From Clostridia bacterium (GTDB taxonomy: Bacteria; Bacillota; Clostridia; Oscillospirales; CAG-272): DNA of 42,078 nt. The notes beneath the pieces are model-generated. The model made no database searches. It saw only the letters and a list, made by a program, of their open reading frames with translations, and was not told the origin of the DNA. The stretch is taken from assembly GCA_017454525.1 (NCBI GenBank), contig JAFTCT010000058.1, positions 1 to 42,078 of the forward strand, read 5' to 3'. Below are positions 39,356 through 42,078 of this stretch, piece by piece (position 1 is the first letter of the stretch; each line of letters begins with the position of its first letter). The translations under genes were made by a program, and so were the position numbers.

Positions 39356-41610
39356 TCATAGAGGAACTCCATATCGTAAGGTTCTGCGGACTGTGCGACC
39401 GCTACATGACCTTTGACGGAGGGCTGAACCTCCTCGAAGGCGACAACGAATCGGGCAAGAGCCGCGTGCTCTCCTTCATCCGCTTCATTTTCTACGGCGC
39501 CGCGGGCGATCCCCAGGACGAAAAGAGCGAGCGCGCCCTCCTCTTCGACGAGAAGAGCGAGAAGATCGGCGGCAGTCTCACCCTTTCCTGCGCGAAGGGG
39601 CGCTTCCGCGTCGAGCGGTCGGTCGATCCGACCGCCAAAGGGATGCCGCAGGAGGAAGTGCGCATCATCGATCTGTCGCTCAACAGCCCGATCAAGGGGA
39701 ACGATCCCGCCGCCCTCTTCCTCGGTGTTTCAAGGGAACTGTTCGAGCGCTCGCTGTTCATGGCGCAGCTCGGCGGACGCGCTCTCTCTGCGCGCGACCT
39801 CTCCGCGGCGATCGAGAATATGCTCTCCTCCGCCGACGAGTCGGTCAACGCCGCAAAGAGCGTCGACACGCTGACCGCCCGCCTGACGGCGATAGAGGGC
39901 GAGAACGGCGCGGGCGGCGCGATCGGCGAAAACGACGACCGGCAGAAAGCGCTCGACCTCCGGCTGGAACGCGCCCGCGAGGATGAGCGCGAGGAAAAGA
40001 AACTGCGCGAATCGCTCGCCGACGACCGCAAGAAGATCAGAAGCGACCGCGCGGCGTGCGAGGAGTGCAAAAAACAGGTCGAACATACCGACGCGCTCCG
40101 TGCGCTCGACCGCTTGAAAAAAGCGGGCGAGGCGCTCGAGCAAAAGAAAAAGGCGCAGCGCGCCGAAGACGTCCTGCGCGAAAAATACGGCGCGGGAGAG
40201 TTCTATCCCGACAGAGCGTTCACAAAAGATCTCTCGCAGTGCTCCGACCGTCTGATAAGCGAAAAAGAGGACCTTGAAAAAACCGTGACCGAGCGCGAGA
40301 AGTGTAAGGAGGAACTTGACCGCCTGCCGCTGCCGCCCTCCGGAAGCAAGGGAAAACTTCTGTCCGCCGTCGGCGAGTGCCGCCGCCGCGCGTCGCAGAG
40401 CAAGATCATTTTTCTTGTCGCGGCGGTCGTCGCGCTGCTATCGGTCGTTCTGCTCGTGATCTGCTTTATTTCGGGCGCCGCCGTCGGCGGCGCGGTCTTC
40501 TCGGCGCTCGCCCTCGCCGGGCTGGCGACTGCCGTGGTCTTCTTTATGAAGAAGAGCCGCGCCGAGCAGGAGGAACTCGACCGCTACGCCGAATTCGGCG
40601 TCAGGAACTCCGACGAACTTGACGAGGCGGTCGAAAAATACGTCGAGCTGACCTCACGCCGCGCAGCCCTTGAGAAGAGGATCGAGGATCTGACCAAGAG
40701 GGAAGGGGCGACGGAAAGCGCGATCGCCGCACTGCGCGCCGAACTGACCGCCGCCGCCGACCGCTGGGGAAGAGCGCTGCCCGAGGACGGGGATCTGCCC
40801 GCCTTCGTCAAAACCGCGGAGGACGCCTGCGAACAGATGGCTGCCGTCAGAAACGCAGAAAAGAACGCCGACGACCTCATGAAAGCGCTCGGCGATTTCG
40901 ACGAACAGCGCGTTAAGGAACTCCTGTCGGAAGTGGAGAACGACGGCGTCTCCGGGGAAATGAACGAAGCCGAATACAGATCCTGTCAGACCAAGATCAA
41001 GTTCTATACCCAGGCGGTCGAAGGTCTGGAGAAACGCGTCGCCGCGCGCGACGCCCGCTTGACGGAACTGGTCGCCGTCATGGAGGACAGCGGTTATCTC
41101 GAGGACGAGTGCGCCGCCTGCCGCGCCGAAGGTGAAAAACTGAGGGAGACCGCCTCCGTTCTGCGCCTTGCGCGCGATACCCTCCTCGAAGCCGTCGACC
41201 GCATCCGCGCGTCGATCCTGCCCCAGGTCGTTTCCGAAGCGTCCGCCTTCCTTTCCGAGGCGAGCGAGGGCAAGTACCTCCGCTTCGCCGTCGCCCCCGA
41301 TTTTTCCGTGCGCGTCGAGGACGCCTCCGGCGCCTCCCACGCTTTGGAGAACCTCAGCGGCGGCACGGTCGAACTCTGCTATATCGCTCTGCGCCTCGGC
41401 GTTTCCCTGAAACTCTATAAGGAAACGGAAATGCCCTTCTTCTTCGACGAGAGCTTCGCCCACTTCGACGACCGCCGTAAAGCCGCCGCCTTCATGGCGC
41501 TCACCGGCTTCGCCGCCGCGGGCAAAGGACAGTTCTTCCTGCTTGCCTGCCATAAGCGCGACGGGATGCTTCTCGAGAAGATCGCGAACGTCAAAAAGTT
41601 TGAGTTTTGA
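39352..41610 (+). CDS. SbcC/YhaN-like AAA ATPase with coiled coils and two membrane helices
   Basis: The 752-residue protein has a Walker A GDNESGKSR (residues 30-38), long coiled coils, two adjacent hydrophobic helices in the middle (about 350-400), a second coiled coil, the ABC signature NLSGGTVEL (about 667) and Walker B FFFDESFAHFDD (about 696-707). This split-ATPase layout is that of SMC/Rad50/SbcC proteins; the central membrane pair replaces the zinc hook and recalls Bacillus YhaN. It would tether the complex to the membrane. ATG 39352 overlaps the stop of the HAD gene by 4 nt and has AAGGAG upstream; the 37 codons before it lie in the HAD gene. Confidence 0.87.
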   Translation: MIIEELHIVRFCGLCDRYMTFDGGLNLLEGDNESGKSRVLSFIRFIFYGAAGDPQDEKSERALLFDEKSEKIGGSLTLSCAKGRFRVERSVDPTAKGMPQEEVRIIDLSLNSPIKGNDPAALFLGVSRELFERSLFMAQLGGRALSARDLSAAIENMLSSADESVNAAKSVDTLTARLTAIEGENGAGGAIGENDDRQKALDLRLERAREDEREEKKLRESLADDRKKIRSDRAACEECKKQVEHTDALRALDRLKKAGEALEQKKKAQRAEDVLREKYGAGEFYPDRAFTKDLSQCSDRLISEKEDLEKTVTEREKCKEELDRLPLPPSGSKGKLLSAVGECRRRASQSKIIFLVAAVVALLSVVLLVICFISGAAVGGAVFSALALAGLATAVVFFMKKSRAEQEELDRYAEFGVRNSDELDEAVEKYVELTSRRAALEKRIEDLTKREGATESAIAALRAELTAAADRWGRALPEDGDLPAFVKTAEDACEQMAAVRNAEKNADDLMKALGDFDEQRVKELLSEVENDGVSGEMNEAEYRSCQTKIKFYTQAVEGLEKRVAARDARLTELVAVMEDSGYLEDECAACRAEGEKLRETASVLRLARDTLLEAVDRIRASILPQVVSEASAFLSEASEGKYLRFAVAPDFSVRVEDASGASHALENLSGGTVELCYIALRLGVSLKLYKETEMPFFFDESFAHFDDRRKAAAFMALTGFAAAGKGQFFLLACHKRDGMLLEKIANVKKFEF

Positions 41611-41640
41611 CGCGGCGCCCCGAAGTGCGCCGCAGATACG

Positions 41641-41683
41641 GATCCGTCGGACGGCTTTGAGCTTCCGACGGATCTGTTTTTTT
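41641..41683 (+). terminator. Intrinsic terminator of the SbcD/YjjG/SbcC operon
   Basis: An 11-bp stem GATCCGTCGGA (41641-41651) with 41664-41674, followed by TG and seven T. Confidence 0.92.
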
Positions 41684-41721
41684 CAAATCGGAGCGGCTTT
41701 CGGGGGAACGGAGTACGGCTT

Positions 41722-41829
41722 GGGGGCGCTTTGGGGTACGAAGTACGACCCGGGGAGAACGATCCGGGGGCGCTTTTTGAGATACAAAGTTCGACCCGGG
41801 GGCGCTTTTCGAGAAAAGCCGCCCCCGGG
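41722..41829. repeat. Degenerate tandem repeat, about 32-44 bp units
   Basis: GGGGGCGCTTT recurs at 41722-41732, 41766-41776 and 41798-41808. The first two copies continue as G.G.TAC.AAGT.CGACCC before the next unit; the third runs into a G+C-rich hairpin (GCCGCCCCCGGG). It lies in the 468-bp gene-free end of the window (41611-42078), which otherwise holds only terminators and the inverted repeat at 41940-42057. Confidence 0.7.
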
Positions 41830-41867
41830 AACCCCCGCAAAAGCTTTCCTGCTGTGTAGAAGAGCCG

Positions 41868-41911
41868 AAAAAAGACGGATTTGCCGCCCGAAAGCGACGT
41901 CCGTCTTTTTT
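41868..41911. terminator. Bidirectional terminator-like hairpin
   Basis: AAAAAAGACGGA (41868-41879) pairs fully with TCCGTCTTTTTT (41900-41911) around a 20-nt loop. The A/T ends give a U-tract in both directions. Confidence 0.8.
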
Positions 41912-41939
41912 GTTATGTTTTGAATAGAAATGCAGTTTA

Positions 41940-42057
41940 CCGCGCGCGGACTGCGTCCTCTAAAAGCCGCCCTGCGGCTTTTTCCCGACCGGATCGGGGA
42001 TATTCCGTTCCAACCCTCCGGCTTGCCCCGGAATATCCCCGTCCGCCCGGCGCGCGG
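41940..42057. repeat. Nested inverted-repeat element
   Basis: CCGCGCGC + GGAC (41940-41951) pairs with GTCC (42041-42044) + GCGCGCGG (42050-42057). Inside lie AAAAGCCGC/GCGGCTTTT (41962-41970 with 41974-41982), terminator-like with TTTTT, and a perfect 13-bp CGGGGATATTCCG (41995-42007) with 42029-42041. It resembles a mobile or dispersed intergenic element; no transposase is present. Confidence 0.6.
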
Positions 42058-42078
42058 GAAGATTATCGGCAAAACCGA

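Noticed and set aside
38639..41610. Operon considered as a phage-defence system
   Set aside because: SbcC/SbcD-like and HAD proteins are common in housekeeping repair, and no other defence, mobility or phage gene lies nearby; the evidence does not favour defence.
41543..41923. 126-residue + strand open frame at the end of the SbcC-like gene
   Set aside because: It crosses a strong terminator and the tandem repeat; its residues reflect the repeat, not a protein family. The - strand frame 41683-42072 is rejected for the same reason.

Overview
The window looks like a chromosome segment from a high-G+C, Gram-positive, anaerobic member of the Clostridia, of the gut or rumen type. The pointers are a type I dockerin, an SPDTG-type sortase tail, a lipobox lipoprotein, DUF3472/DUF3737/DUF4353 surface proteins, Cna_B and InlB-like repeats, and housekeeping genes of Bacillota type. 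Promoters are close to sigma-A consensus with 17-bp spacers. I see no rRNA, tRNA, insertion sequence, phage gene or CRISPR array. The genus cannot be fixed from the sequence alone.

Layout. 1-2024 (+): the 3' part of a secreted protein of alternating OB-like and Ig-like modules. 2155-5980 (-): a nucleotide-processing operon read from the right, with a nucleotidase/guanylate-kinase fusion, two tandem DHH phosphoesterases and surE. 6197-19628 (+): a dockerin protein, a 3065-residue secreted beta-helix/phospholipase-D-like/LamG protein, a DUF3737 protein, a MalY/PatB C-S lyase and MntP. 19716-28640 (-): an amidohydrolase, a sortase-anchored Cna_B protein, a membrane-anchored Tyr-rich coiled-coil/InlB-repeat protein, a NahK-like sugar kinase and the ribosome hibernation factor. 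28902-31032 (+): a DUF4353 lipoprotein, then rplM-rpsI under a perfect consensus promoter. 31263-37362 (-): rbfA-truB-maf-nth-NYN-tldD-tldE, with 2-4-nt or larger overlaps at several joins. 37548-41610 (+): an SbcD-like phosphoesterase, a YjjG-like HAD nucleotidase and a membrane-spanning SbcC/YhaN-like ATPase, overlapping by 4 nt each. 41611-42078: non-coding, with terminators, a degenerate tandem repeat and a nested inverted repeat.

The accessory character lies in the cell-surface genes. Four large exported proteins plus a lipoprotein suggest a cell that invests in adhesion and carbohydrate contact. Best candidates for something undescribed are: the giant triple beta-helix protein with a duplicated HKD domain; the deoxynucleotidase-guanylate kinase fusion with an altered P-loop; the SbcD/HAD/SbcC operon whose SbcD-like member lacks two expected metal ligands; and the convergent intergenic region at 31033-31262, which is built almost wholly of inverted repeats. 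All functional statements rest on motif reading by eye; no database search was run.
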